Source: Actinomycetota bacterium
GTDB taxonomy: Bacteria; Actinomycetota; Thermoleophilia; Gaiellales; Gaiellaceae
DNA length: 64,000 nt
Assembly (NCBI GenBank): GCA_005884575.1
Contig: VAWW01000015.1
Location: 1 to 64,000 of the forward strand
Direction of reading: 5' to 3'
The notes beneath the pieces were generated by a model, which worked only from the letters and a program-made list of their open reading frames with translations, ran no database searches and was not told the origin of the DNA. Shown here piece after piece: positions 32,652 through 40,983 of this stretch (position 1 is its first letter; the number at the start of each line of letters is the position of its first letter). A program made the position numbers and the translations under genes.

Positions 32652-33473
32652 CGGGATCTCCACCTGGTGGATGCGCGAGCCGTTGGCCGCGGAGTCCTCG
32701 TAGACGACGAGCTTCCCGGCGCCGCCGCCGGTGTAGGGGAGCGTCTCCTCGAAGGTCCCTCGCTGGCCGGAGCCCGACGTGGCCATCACCATCTTGTGCA
32801 CGAGGACGGCGCCGGAGGCGTCCAGCAGCTCGGCCTGGAACGTCGCCTCGTACGCGTTCGCGGTGCCGGCGATCCGCAGCGGGCTCGCGACCGTCTCGCC
32901 GGGCAGGGGCGACTCGACGAGCAGCGGCGGCGTCAGCTCCTCGTAGTCGCCGCGGCCGGCCGGGTGATCGAGCGTCGGCATGTCGGCGCCGTCCAGCTCG
33001 AACCGGACGCGCGAGACCGTCGGAAACTGCGTCAGCGTGTAGACGACCTGGGCGATCGCCGCATCGGCTCCCTCGGCGAACGACTTCGAGAAGTCGACCG
33101 TCGCGGTTCGGTCGGCAACCGTCACCCCGCGGAGCTCGGCGGCCGCCGGGACGTCGGTGCCGAAGCCGGCGTCGCGTTCGGCCGCGGTCGGGCCTGCGAG
33201 CAGCTGCTCGACCGCTGCCCGCGCCACCGCCTTCGTCCGGGGGACACTCCGGGCGACCGGCGCGACGACGCCCTTGCGGAGCAGGTAGACGCGAAGGACG
33301 ACCGGCTGCTCAGCGGTGGTCGTGCCCGCCGCCGTTTCGGTCGCATGCGTCGACGTCGCTGTCGTCGCCGGGAACGGCGCGCTGCTCTTGTTTCCCCCGC
33401 AACCGGCGGCGAGCAGGGCGAGCAGGACGAGAAGCGGTACGCGGCGCACGCCGACAGGGTACGCCGACGGCAA
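32634..33473 (-). CDS. GerMN-domain lipoprotein with Gmad2 Ig-like domain
   Basis: A 279-residue lipoprotein. The signal peptide ends in a lipobox LLALLAAGC, then a Thr/Ala-rich spacer. A GerMN domain follows (VLRVYLLRKGVVAPVARSV, AAVEQLLAGPTAAERDAGF, TATVDFSKSFAEG). From about residue 180 there is a Gmad2 beta-sandwich (VESPLPGETVASPLRIAGTANAYEATF). Such proteins are exported and membrane-anchored; in sporulating bacteria GerM assists envelope assembly, but elsewhere the role is unknown. Confidence 0.85.
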   Translation of the reverse strand: MPSAYPVGVRRVPLLVLLALLAAGCGGNKSSAPFPATTATSTHATETAAGTTTAEQPVVLRVYLLRKGVVAPVARSVPRTKAVARAAVEQLLAGPTAAERDAGFGTDVPAAAELRGVTVADRTATVDFSKSFAEGADAAIAQVVYTLTQFPTVSRVRFELDGADMPTLDHPAGRGDYEELTPPLLVESPLPGETVASPLRIAGTANAYEATFQAELLDASGAVLVHKMVMATSGSGQRGTFEETLPYTGGGAGKLVVYEDSAANGSRIHQVEIPLELRP

Positions 33474-33508
33474 GATGAGGCCGCGGAGCAGGGCTTAGGC
33501 TCCGCACG

Positions 33509-34120
33509 ATGGAAGCGCACGCAGAGCCGCTCCTCGAGCGCGATGTCGATCCGGATCCGCTCAGGCAGTTCCGGCGCTGGTTCGGCGAGGCGGGGGAGGC
33601 CGTCCGCATGCCGGAGGCGGCGGCGGTCGCGACCGCGACGCGGGACGGTTCGCCGTCTGCGCGGATGGTGCTCGTGAAGCGGTTCGACGAGCGGGGCTTC
33701 GTGTTCCACACGAACTACGGCTCCCGGAAGAGCGACGAGCTCGAGGCGAACCCGCGGGCCGCGCTCCTCTACTACTGGGATCCGCTCGGCCGGCAGGTGC
33801 GGATCGAGGGGCCGGTGGAGCGGATAGCGCGGGCCGAGACGGCGGAGTACTTCCGGACGCGGCCACGTGGCGCCCAGATCGGTGCGCACGCGTCGCGGCA
33901 GAGCCGGCCAATCGGCTCGCGCGAGGAGCTGGAGGCGCGCGAGGCGGAGGTGGCGCGCGTGTTCGCCGACGGCGAGGTGCCCGTGCCGGAGTCGTGGGGC
34001 GGCTACCGGCTCGTCCCGGAGACGTACGAGTTCTGGCAGCACCGCGACGACCGGCTCCACGACCGGCTCCGCTACCGCCGCGACGCCGGCGGCTGGACAA
34101 TTGAGCGGCTGCAGCCCTGA
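33509..34120 (+). CDS. pdxH: Pyridoxamine 5'-phosphate oxidase
   Basis: A 203-residue FMN enzyme making pyridoxal 5'-phosphate. Family blocks: ATRDGSPSARMVLVKRFDERGFVFHTNYGSRKSDEL (FMN and substrate contacts, Arg and Lys conserved), RIEGPVERI, SRQSRPIGSREEL and the C-terminal LVPETYEFWQHRDDRLHDRLRYRR, where the signature W-Q and R-L-H residues lie. Length equals typical PdxH. ATG 33509 follows an A/G-rich stretch and is 36 bp from the divergent lipoprotein gene. Confidence 0.9.
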   Translation: MEAHAEPLLERDVDPDPLRQFRRWFGEAGEAVRMPEAAAVATATRDGSPSARMVLVKRFDERGFVFHTNYGSRKSDELEANPRAALLYYWDPLGRQVRIEGPVERIARAETAEYFRTRPRGAQIGAHASRQSRPIGSREELEAREAEVARVFADGEVPVPESWGGYRLVPETYEFWQHRDDRLHDRLRYRRDAGGWTIERLQP

Positions 34121-34124
34121 AGCG

Positions 34125-34149
34125 AGTTAGTGGCTCTGAGCCACTAACT
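34125..34149. terminator. Perfect 11-bp hairpin (also palindromic repeat copy 3)
   Basis: AGTTAGTGGCT (34125-34135) and AGCCACTAACT (34139-34149) surround a 3-nt loop. It lies between convergent pdxH and the aldo/keto reductase and overlaps the latter's stop. The centre is the same GTGGCTC/GAGCCAC palindrome found inside genes at 8566 and 29390, so it is probably a repeat recruited as a bidirectional terminator. Confidence 0.65.
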
Positions 34150-35088
34150 GAAGATCTCGCCGAGCTCGGCTGTTTCGGCCTCGTCCAGACGCAATTCGAG
34201 CGCCCGGAGCGCCGGTTCGAGGTGCTCGGGGCGCCGCGGGCCGACGATCACGGCCGTGACGGGAGCTTGTGCGAAGAGCCACGCAAGCGCGAGTGTCGCG
34301 CGGTCGACGCCGTGCGCTGCCGCGCGCTCGCCGAGCTCGTCGAGCGCGTCGTAGATCCGGTCGCGCTGCAGGTGCAGGTAGGGCTCGGGGCGCATCGACA
34401 TCCGCGAGCCGGGCTCCGGCGCCGCGTCGCGACGGTACTTGCCCGTCAGCCAGCCGCCCGCGAGCGGGCTGAACGGCGTGAAGCCGAGGCCGTGCGCCGC
34501 ACAGAGCGGCAGCACCTCGTCCTCGTCGCCGCGGTCGAGCAGCGAGTACGAGTTCTGCACCCAGCGGTACGTGCCGAGCCCCTCCGCGAGCGTCGCAGCG
34601 TCGACGTTCGACGCGCCGACGGCGCCGACCTTGCCCGCCGAGACCAGCTCTTCGAGTGCGCCGAGCGTCTCCGCGAGCGGTGTCTCGGGATCCGGCGCGT
34701 GGGTCAGGTACATCTGCACGCGCTCGACGCCGAGCCGCCGCAGGCTGCTCTCGAGCTGGCGCCTGATGCGCTCCGGCGCGAGGCCGGAGTCCTCGCCGCG
34801 GTCCATCGGATTGAAGACCTTCGTCGAGAGGACGAGCTCGTCGCCGACGCCGCGTGCGCGACGCCACTCGCCGATCCACGACTCGCTGCGTCCGCCGCCG
34901 TACGCGTCAGCGGTATCGAACGTGCGGATGCCCGCCGCCCACGCCGCGTCCATGAGCGCGAACGCCTCGGCGCGAGACTCGCCTTGCCCGAAGAAGTCCG
35001 GCGCCGAGCCGATGCCGCCGAAGTTGCCGCAACCGAGGATCACGCGCGTCACGTCGATCCCGGTCGTCGCGAGCGGCCGCGTCTCCAC
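34144..35088 (-). CDS. Aldo/keto reductase
   Basis: A 314-residue NADPH-dependent oxidoreductase with a TIM-barrel pattern. FDTADAYGGGRSESWIGEW carries the catalytic Asp-Tyr, LVLSTKVFN the Lys, and MYLTHAPDPETPL the His position. AVIVGPRRPEHLEPAL near the C-terminus binds NADP. GTG 35088 lies 12 nt after the ArsR stop, so it is likely the third gene of the SRPBCC-ArsR transcript. Substrate is unknown. Confidence 0.87.
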   Translation of the reverse strand: METRPLATTGIDVTRVILGCGNFGGIGSAPDFFGQGESRAEAFALMDAAWAAGIRTFDTADAYGGGRSESWIGEWRRARGVGDELVLSTKVFNPMDRGEDSGLAPERIRRQLESSLRRLGVERVQMYLTHAPDPETPLAETLGALEELVSAGKVGAVGASNVDAATLAEGLGTYRWVQNSYSLLDRGDEDEVLPLCAAHGLGFTPFSPLAGGWLTGKYRRDAAPEPGSRMSMRPEPYLHLQRDRIYDALDELGERAAAHGVDRATLALAWLFAQAPVTAVIVGPRRPEHLEPALRALELRLDEAETAELGEIFS

Positions 35089-35099
35089 GGCTGTGAGTT

Positions 35100-35414
35100 C
35101 TACCCCGCCAGATGCCGGCGGAGCCGCGAGAGCCGGTCGTCCCAGCGGCCGCCGACGTCGACGATCCACTGCATCGCGTCGCCGAGCGGCTCGGGCGTGA
35201 CGACGTAGCGCGTCTCCCGTCCCTCGCGCCGCGCCTCGAGCAGGCCCGCGTCCGCGAGCGTCGCGAGCTGCTTCGCGACCGCCTGCCGCGTCACGCCCCG
35301 CCCGACCGCGAGCTCGGTCGCCGTCGCGCTCCCGCGCTCGGACACCGCCTGGATCAGGTCGCGGCGGCCGGGATCGCCGAGCGCGTCGAAGACGGGCCCT
35401 ACGCCGCTGCCCAC
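35100..35414 (-). CDS. ArsR-family regulator
   Basis: A 104-residue winged-helix regulator: VFDALGDPGRRDLIQAVSERGSATATELAVGRGVTRQAVAKQLATLADAGLLEARREGRETRYVVTPE spans the HTH and wing. No Cys is present, so this is not a metal-sensing ArsR. It belongs to the group paired with SRPBCC (AHSA1) proteins. GTG 35414 overlaps the SRPBCC stop by 16 bp. Two palindromes upstream of the pair are candidate operators. Confidence 0.83.
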   Translation of the reverse strand: MGSGVGPVFDALGDPGRRDLIQAVSERGSATATELAVGRGVTRQAVAKQLATLADAGLLEARREGRETRYVVTPEPLGDAMQWIVDVGGRWDDRLSRLRRHLAG

Positions 35415-35746
35415 TCGAACGCGAAGGCGCGCAGCTCGAGCGCCGTGCTGAACTCCGGCGAGGTCTCGCGGACATGGAGGCGCGTCCCGTCGGGCACCGG
35501 CTCGAGGTCGAACTCGACCGCGCCGTCGTCGTCCCAGTCGAGCACGAGCTTCTCGCCCGGGACGGCCTCGCGCACGGTCGCGCGCCGCTCCTCGCCGTTC
35601 TCCCAGCGGAAGATCCCCTCGCCGCCCTCGTGCGGGTCGAGCTCGACGTCGTTGGCGAACCACTCCTCGAGCCGCTCCGGATCCGTCAGGGCCTCCCAGA
35701 GCTCGTCCGGCTCGACGGGGAAGACGATTTCGCGCTCCACCTGCAC
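35399..35746 (-). CDS. SRPBCC (AHSA1-like) domain protein
   Basis: A 115-residue START-like ligand-binding protein: VEREIVFPVEPDELWEALTDPERLEEWFANDVELDP and GTRLHVRETSPEF are typical of the AHSA1/ARHA family. GTG 35746 is chosen because AGGAGG ends 6 nt upstream; an in-frame ATG at 35797 falls in the operator region and lacks a ribosome site. With the overlapping ArsR gene it forms a common regulator/ligand-binding pair, with physiological ligand unknown. Confidence 0.8.
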   Translation of the reverse strand: MQVEREIVFPVEPDELWEALTDPERLEEWFANDVELDPHEGGEGIFRWENGEERRATVREAVPGEKLVLDWDDDGAVEFDLEPVPDGTRLHVRETSPEFSTALELRAFAFEWAAA

Positions 35747-35766
35747 GGCGGGCCTCCTCTCGACGC

Positions 35767-35810
35767 GCAACCGTACGGTTGCGTATAGTACATGCAACCA
35801 ATCGGTTGCA
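35767..35810. promoter_or_regulatory. Twin operators GCAACC-N4-GGTTGC between srpbcc-arsR and clpP
   Basis: Two inverted repeats share the same half-sites: GCAACCGTACGGTTGC at 35767-35782 and TGCAACCAATCGGTTGCA at 35793-35810. Their centres are 27 bp apart. TATAGT (35784-35789) lies between them and could be a -10 for the plus strand. ArsR/AHSA1 pairs are usually autoregulated from such sites, so binding here would also affect the divergent clpP, which starts 22 bp beyond the second site. Inference from position. Confidence 0.65.
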
Positions 35811-35831
35811 CTTTAGCGGAAGGAGGAGGCC

Positions 35832-36440
35832 GTGAGCCTGATCCCGATGGTCGTCGAGTCCGACGGCCGCTACGAGCGCTCGTTCGACATCTACTCGCGC
35901 CTGCTGCGCGAGCGGATCGTCTTTCTCGGCGCGGAGGTCGACGACGCGATCGCGAACGTCATCACCGCGCAGCTGCTCTTCCTCGAGGCGGAGGATCCCG
36001 ACAAGGACATCAGCCTCTACATCAACTCGCCGGGCGGCGCGTCGTACGCGGGCATGGCGATCTACGACGCGATGCAGTACGTGAAGCCGGACGTGTCGAC
36101 GGTCTGCGTCGGGATGGGGATGTCGGCGGCCGCGATGATCCTCGCCGGCGGCGCCCCCGGCAAGCGGTTCGCCCTGCCGAACGCCAAGGTGATGATCCAC
36201 CAGGGCTCCGGCGGCTTCCGCGGCACGCCCGCGGACATCCAGATCGCGGCGAAGGAGATCCTCCAGCTCACCCGGCGGATGGCCGAGATCATCGCCCGGC
36301 ATTCCGGCCAGCCGGTCGAGCAGGTGATGCACGACATCGACCGCGACCGGTTCATGACGCCGGAAGAGGCGATGGAGTACGGGATCGTCGACGCGGTGAT
36401 GGCGCGCGCGGCGGCGCCGGTGCCGGCGGGGGTGGCGTGA
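35832..36440 (+). CDS. clpP: ATP-dependent Clp protease proteolytic subunit
   Basis: A 202-residue serine peptidase of the ClpP barrel. Catalytic Ser98 is in [11 protein letters not shown] (normally MGQAASM-type), His123 in [10 protein letters not shown], and the Asp is near 172 in [25 protein letters not shown] is the oxyanion/handle region. GTG 35832 follows GGAAGGAGGAGG. There is no clpX or second clpP beside it; instead it lies behind possible ArsR operators. A separate main ClpP set elsewhere in the genome is likely. Confidence 0.92.
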   Translation: MSLIPMVVESDGRYERSFDIYSRLLRERIVFLGAEVDDAIANVITAQLLFLEAEDPDKDISLYINSPGGASYAGMAIYDAMQYVKPDVSTVCVGMGMSAAAMILAGGAPGKRFALPNAKVMIHQGSGGFRGTPADIQIAAKEILQLTRRMAEIIARHSGQPVEQVMHDIDRDRFMTPEEAMEYGIVDAVMARAAAPVPAGVA

Positions 36441-36904
36441 TGGAGATCGGCGAGGCGATCGGCTGGCGCGCGTGGCGCGTCGTGGAGGACGGGGAGGAGG
36501 TGCGGCTCGCCTCCGTGCTCTACGAGGACGTGTGGCCGCTCGACGAAGCGCTCGTCGCCACGTGTCCGGCGGGCCACTCGGCGCCCGACTACGACTGCAC
36601 GTGCGGGATCTATGCCGCGCGCCGTCCCGAGCTGGCGCTCCCCTACCGCGTGGGCCGCGACGACGCGCGCACCGTCGGCCGGGTGCTCGGACGCGTTGCC
36701 CTGTGGGGCGACGTCGTCGAGCACCGGGACGGCTGGCGCGCGTCGCACGCCTATCCGATCGAGCTCAGGCTCGAGTCCTACCGGGCCTCGACCGTGACGT
36801 CGCCCGCGTCGGTGCGGGCGCTGATCGAGTGCGGCGCGCTGTCGTCGCGGACGAGGCCACGGACCTTTACGTCGCCGGCGTCCGTGTCGGCGTCGACCGC
36901 GTAG
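36440..36904 (+). CDS. Cys-rich small protein coupled to clpP, function unknown
   Basis: A 154-residue ORF whose ATG overlaps the clpP stop (TGATG). The centre has CPAGHSAPDYDCTCGIYAAR, a Cys/His cluster that could bind zinc, and a Trp-rich start (IGWRAWRVVEDGEE). I do not recognise the family. The last 42 codons run antisense through the 3' end of the DUF4097 gene (127-bp overlap) and are low-complexity Ser/Thr/Ala, so the functional protein probably ends near residue 115. Confidence 0.6.
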   Translation: MEIGEAIGWRAWRVVEDGEEVRLASVLYEDVWPLDEALVATCPAGHSAPDYDCTCGIYAARRPELALPYRVGRDDARTVGRVLGRVALWGDVVEHRDGWRASHAYPIELRLESYRASTVTSPASVRALIECGALSSRTRPRTFTSPASVSASTA

Positions 36905-37347
36905 CGGCCGGCGGGCACCGTGACGTGCACGTCGCCGGCGTCGGTCTTGGCCGTGATGTGGCGCGAGACGGCATCGACCTTGACGTCGCCCGCGTCGGTG
37001 GTCGCCGTGATCGTGACGCCGTTCGGCACCGTCACGCGATAGTTCGTGCCGGAAAGGAGGCCGCCGGCGCGCGTCTCGATCCGCAGGACGCCGTTCACGA
37101 CGTTCGTCCTCAGGTGCGGCTCATGGAAGATCCAGCTCGTCGTCGAGTGGACCAGGACGTCGCGACGGACCTCGCTCGTCACGTGGATGTTGCCGGCGTT
37201 CTCGTCGATCACGACGGCGTGGATGCGGCCGCCGACGTGCCTCGTGTCGTGGTGCTTCCAGCCGATCGAGGCCAGCGCGGCGGCGGTCACGGCGCCCGCC
37301 GCGACGGTTGTCACGCCGAGCGCGATGCCGAGGGTCTTGCGGTTCAT
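36778..37347 (-). CDS. DUF4097-type beta-strand repeat protein
   Basis: A 189-residue protein with an N-terminal hydrophobic segment (GIALGVTTVAAGAVTAAALA) acting as signal or anchor. About ten short beta repeats follow, three of them containing TDAGDVKV or TDAGDVHV, as in DUF4097/adhesin-like beta-helix proteins. It is exported or membrane-anchored; function unknown. The 3' end overlaps the Cys-rich gene on the opposite strand. Confidence 0.82.
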   Translation of the reverse strand: MNRKTLGIALGVTTVAAGAVTAAALASIGWKHHDTRHVGGRIHAVVIDENAGNIHVTSEVRRDVLVHSTTSWIFHEPHLRTNVVNGVLRIETRAGGLLSGTNYRVTVPNGVTITATTDAGDVKVDAVSRHITAKTDAGDVHVTVPAGRYAVDADTDAGDVKVRGLVRDDSAPHSISARTDAGDVTVEAR

Positions 37348-37484
37348 CGGGTCACCTTCCGGGTTCGTTGTCGATGCTTCGACGTTACGACCGGACGGGG
37401 CGGCGGGCCATGGAGCTATCGGGTGGCCGAACGGGCGGCTACCACGACTCGGCAGGGTGCGGGCCGCTATCTAAAGTGGCCGTG

Positions 37485-39302
37485 ATGGAGGGTCAGCAGC
37501 GTCTCGTGCCGCGCGTCGCGCGGCTCTTCAAGCCGTACCGGCCGCAGGTCGGGCTGGTCCTGCTGACGATCCTCGTCACTTCCGGGCTCGGTGTCGCGAA
37601 CCCCCTGCTGACGAAGGTCGTCTTCGACCGCGCGCTCTTCCCGCCGAGCGGCCACCGGAACCTCCACCTCCTCTACATCCTCGTCGGCGTGATGATCGCG
37701 GTGCCGCTCGTCTCCGCCGCGATCGGCGTCTGGCAGACCTACCTGACGACCGTCGTCGGCCAGCATGTGATGCAGGACCTGCGGAACCGCCTCTACGAGC
37801 ACCTGCAGGCGATGTCGCTCCGCTTCTTCACCGACACGCGCACGGGTGACCTCCAGTCGCGGCTGCAGAACGACGTCGGCGGCGTGCAGAGCGTCGTCAC
37901 GAACACCGTCTCGTCGCTCGTCTCGAACGTCGTCCTCGTCCTGAGTACCGTCGTCGCGATGGTGCTGCTCTCCTGGCAGCTCACGGTCCTCTCGCTCGCA
38001 GTCGTGCCGGTCTTCATCTACCTCACGTGGCGCGTCGGCCGCGTGCGCCGCCGCATCTCGGGCGAGACGCAGGAGTCGCTCTCCGAGCTCTCGGCGCTGA
38101 CGGAGGAGACGCTTTCCGTGTCCGGGATCCTGCTCGCGCGCGTGTTCGGCCGGCACCGCGACGCGGTCGAGCGGTACCGCGACGAGAACCGGCGCCTCGC
38201 CGGCCTCCAGGTTCGCCAGCAGATGGTCGGCCGCTCGTTCTTCGCGCTGATCCAGACGTTCTTCTCGGTCGCGCCCGCGCTGATCTACCTGGTCGCCGGG
38301 CAGACGCACCTGACCTCGGGGACGATCGTCGCGTTCACGACGCTGCAGACGCGGCTGCTCTTCCCGATCGGCTCGATGCTGCAGACCTCGGTCGAGGTGC
38401 AGTCGTCGCTCGCGCTCTTCGAGCGGATCTTCCAGTACCTCGATCTCGAGCACGACATCGTCGACGCGCCGGACGCAAAGGCCCTCCCCCCTTCCCAGGT
38501 AACGGGTCGTGTCGGGCTGAGACATGTCTGGTTCCGCTACGAGGACGACGGGCGGTGGGCGCTCGAGGACGTCGACCTCGAGGTTCGCCCCGGGCAGCTC
38601 GCCGCGCTCGTCGGGCCGAGCGGCGCGGGGAAGACGACGATCTCGTACCTGATCCCGCGGCTCTACGACGTCACGCGCGGCCGGGTCGAGCTCGACGGGA
38701 TCGACGTGCGCGAGCTCGAGCAGACGTCGCTGCAGGACGCGATCGGAATGGTCACGCAGGAGACGTACCTCTTCCACGCGTCGGTTCGCGACAACCTGCG
38801 CTACGCGAAGCCCGACGCGACGCAGGCGGAGCTGGAACTGGCCGCGCGCGCTGCGGCGATCCACGAACGGATCACAGAGCTCTCCGACGGGTACGACACG
38901 ATCGTGGGCGAGCGCGGCTACCGAATGTCCGGCGGCGAGAAGCAGCGGCTCGCGATCGCGCGCGTGCTGTTGAAGGATCCGCGTGTGCTGATCCTCGACG
39001 AGGCGACGTCGGCGCTCGACACCGGCAGCGAGCGGCTCGTGCAGTCGGCGCTGGAGCCGCTGATGGAGGCGAGGACGACGATCGCGATCGCGCACCGGCT
39101 CTCGACGATCCTCGCCGCGGACGTCATCTTCGTGCTCGACCACGGCCGGATCGTCGAGCAAGGGACGCACGAGGAGCTCCTCGCCGCCGACGGCTTCTAT
39201 GCGCGCCTCTACCGTCAGCAGTTCCAGGGTGGACTCGTCGAGGCGCGCTGCGAAGACGGCGTCGTCCTCTCGTCAGGGGACGTGCTGACGACGAGCGCGT
39301 GA
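37485..39302 (+). CDS. ABC exporter with fused membrane and ATPase domains
   Basis: A 605-residue half-transporter of the MsbA/MdlB/multidrug type. Six helices occupy about residues 20-310 (with LEHLQAMSLRFFTDTRTGDLQSRLQNDV, the conserved coupling region). The ATPase has Walker A GPSGAGKTT, signature MSGGEKQRLAIARVLL, Walker B VLILDEATSALD and the switch His in IAHRLSTI. It should work as a dimer, exporting a lipid, drug or peptide. ATG 37485 is used; GTG 37482 is equally in frame. The gene overlaps a small membrane protein by 4 bp. Confidence 0.88.
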   Translation: MEGQQRLVPRVARLFKPYRPQVGLVLLTILVTSGLGVANPLLTKVVFDRALFPPSGHRNLHLLYILVGVMIAVPLVSAAIGVWQTYLTTVVGQHVMQDLRNRLYEHLQAMSLRFFTDTRTGDLQSRLQNDVGGVQSVVTNTVSSLVSNVVLVLSTVVAMVLLSWQLTVLSLAVVPVFIYLTWRVGRVRRRISGETQESLSELSALTEETLSVSGILLARVFGRHRDAVERYRDENRRLAGLQVRQQMVGRSFFALIQTFFSVAPALIYLVAGQTHLTSGTIVAFTTLQTRLLFPIGSMLQTSVEVQSSLALFERIFQYLDLEHDIVDAPDAKALPPSQVTGRVGLRHVWFRYEDDGRWALEDVDLEVRPGQLAALVGPSGAGKTTISYLIPRLYDVTRGRVELDGIDVRELEQTSLQDAIGMVTQETYLFHASVRDNLRYAKPDATQAELELAARAAAIHERITELSDGYDTIVGERGYRMSGGEKQRLAIARVLLKDPRVLILDEATSALDTGSERLVQSALEPLMEARTTIAIAHRLSTILAADVIFVLDHGRIVEQGTHEELLAADGFYARLYRQQFQGGLVEARCEDGVVLSSGDVLTTSA

Positions 39303-39622
39303 CGCAGCGGGCGTCGTTCGCGCTGCTCGTCGCGGCTGCGGTTGCGTCCGTCGCCGCTCTGCCGTGGGTCGTCCGCGACTACTACGACGTCGCCTTCTCG
39401 CCGCTCGGCTGGCACGTCGCGCTCGGTGTCGGCGTGCCGAACGCCGCCGTCTTCGGCTGCGCCGCCTGGATCGAGCGCAGCGGCGGCCACCGGCGTGCGC
39501 TTGCGTGGACGGCGTTCGGCGCCGGTCTCTTCGAAGCGTTCATCGAGTTCTGGCCGGGAGCGTTCGCGCTGTGGGTCGTCGCCGTCGTGGAGATGCTCCG
39601 CGTACGCTTGCCGCGACGATGA
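39299..39622 (+). CDS. Small membrane protein, function unknown
   Basis: A 107-residue protein with three predicted helices (ALLVAAAVASVAALPWVV; WHVALGVGVPNAAVFGCAAW; LFEAFIEFWPGAFALWVVAVVEML). GTG 39299 overlaps the ABC exporter stop, and its own stop overlaps the next ATG, so all three genes are coupled. It could be an accessory subunit of the exporter or unrelated; no motif helps. Confidence 0.65.
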   Translation: MTQRASFALLVAAAVASVAALPWVVRDYYDVAFSPLGWHVALGVGVPNAAVFGCAAWIERSGGHRRALAWTAFGAGLFEAFIEFWPGAFALWVVAVVEMLRVRLPRR

Positions 39623-40974
39623 GGGCCGAGCTGCTGCAACTCGTTCCGGACGAGTCCCGGGTGAGCACGAGCGAGTCCGTGCTGCAACAGCACGGCGAGG
39701 ATCTGAGCTACCACCCGCCGCACGAGCCGGACGTCGTCGTCTTCGCGGAGACGACGGAGGAGGTCGCCGACGTGCTCCGCTTCGCGAACGAGCGTGGAAT
39801 CGCCGTGACGCCGTTCGGCGCGGGCACGAGTCTCGAGGGGAACGCGATCCCGCTGCGCGGCGGGATCAGCCTCGACCTGACGCGGATGACCCGGATCCTC
39901 GAAGTGCGGCCCGACGATCTGCAGGCCGACGTGCAGGCGGGCGTGCCGCGCTCGGCGCTGAACGCGGCGGCCGGCTCCCACGGGCTCTTCTTCCCGGTCG
40001 ACCCCGGCGCGGACGCGACGCTCGGCGGGATGGCCGCGACGAACGCGAGCGGCACGACGACCGTCCGTTACGGCGGCATGCGCGCGCAGGTGCTTGCGCT
40101 TCAGGTCGTGCTCGCAGACGGCACCGTCGTCCACACGGGCACGCGCGCGGTCAAGAGCTCGGCCGGCTACAACCTCACCGCGCTCTTCGTCGGCTCGGAG
40201 GGCACGCTCGGCGTCATCACGGAGCTGACGCTGCGCTTGTACGGGATTCCGGACTACGTCGTCGCAGTGCGCGCTGCATTCCCGGACGTCGAGTCGGCGT
40301 GCCGCGCGGCGGCGACGATGATCGGCTCAGGCGTTGCGGTTTCGCGGTGCGAACTCGTCGACAGCGAGACGATCCGCCAGGTCAACGACTTCAAGGGCAC
40401 CGACTACGAGGTGATGCCGCATCTGTTCGTCGAGTTCGGTGGCAGCGAGGCCGGTGTCAGCGGCGACCTCGACGCGACGCGCGAGATCGCTGAGGGCGAG
40501 GGCTGCACGTCGTTCACCGCCGAGCGGGACGCCGCCGCCCGCGCGCGGCTCTGGGACGCGCGGCACAACGCGCTGCACGCGCTGCTGCACGCGGCGCCCG
40601 GAAAGCGCTCGTACGCGACCGACGTCTGCGTCCCCGTCTCGCAGCTCCCGGACGCGATCCGCCTCGGACGGAGCCTGCTCGACGAGACCGGGCAGCTCGG
40701 CCACATCGTCGGCCACGTCGGCGACGGGAACTACCACATCGCGTTGATGCTCGACCCCGGCGACCCGAACGAAGTCGCGCGCGCGAAGGCGCTCAACGCG
40801 CGCATCGTCGACGACGCGCTGGCGCGCGGCGGCACGTCCACGGGCGAGCACGGGGTCGGCATCGGCAAGAAGGAGTTCCTCGCGCGCGAGCACGGCGACC
40901 TGCTGCCGCTGATGCGCGGAATCAAGCAGCTGCTCGACCCGAAGGGAATCCTCAATCCGGGGAAGCTGTTCTAG
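39619..40974 (+). CDS. FAD-linked oxidase (glycolate oxidase GlcD / D-lactate dehydrogenase type)
   Basis: A 451-residue VAO-family flavoprotein. The FAD-binding domain has PFGAGTSLEGNAIPLRGGISLDL, ATLGGMAATNASGTTTVRYG and SSAGYNLTALFVGSEGTLGVITE. The C-terminal substrate domain has HVGDGNYHIALML and TSTGEHGVGIGKKEFL, with His/Glu ligands of the 2-hydroxyacid. It oxidises glycolate, D-lactate or a similar acid. No GlcE/GlcF subunits are adjacent, which favours a D-lactate dehydrogenase-like single-subunit enzyme. Confidence 0.87.
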   Translation: MRAELLQLVPDESRVSTSESVLQQHGEDLSYHPPHEPDVVVFAETTEEVADVLRFANERGIAVTPFGAGTSLEGNAIPLRGGISLDLTRMTRILEVRPDDLQADVQAGVPRSALNAAAGSHGLFFPVDPGADATLGGMAATNASGTTTVRYGGMRAQVLALQVVLADGTVVHTGTRAVKSSAGYNLTALFVGSEGTLGVITELTLRLYGIPDYVVAVRAAFPDVESACRAAATMIGSGVAVSRCELVDSETIRQVNDFKGTDYEVMPHLFVEFGGSEAGVSGDLDATREIAEGEGCTSFTAERDAAARARLWDARHNALHALLHAAPGKRSYATDVCVPVSQLPDAIRLGRSLLDETGQLGHIVGHVGDGNYHIALMLDPGDPNEVARAKALNARIVDDALARGGTSTGEHGVGIGKKEFLAREHGDLLPLMRGIKQLLDPKGILNPGKLF

Positions 40975-40983
40975 GCGTTCGGG

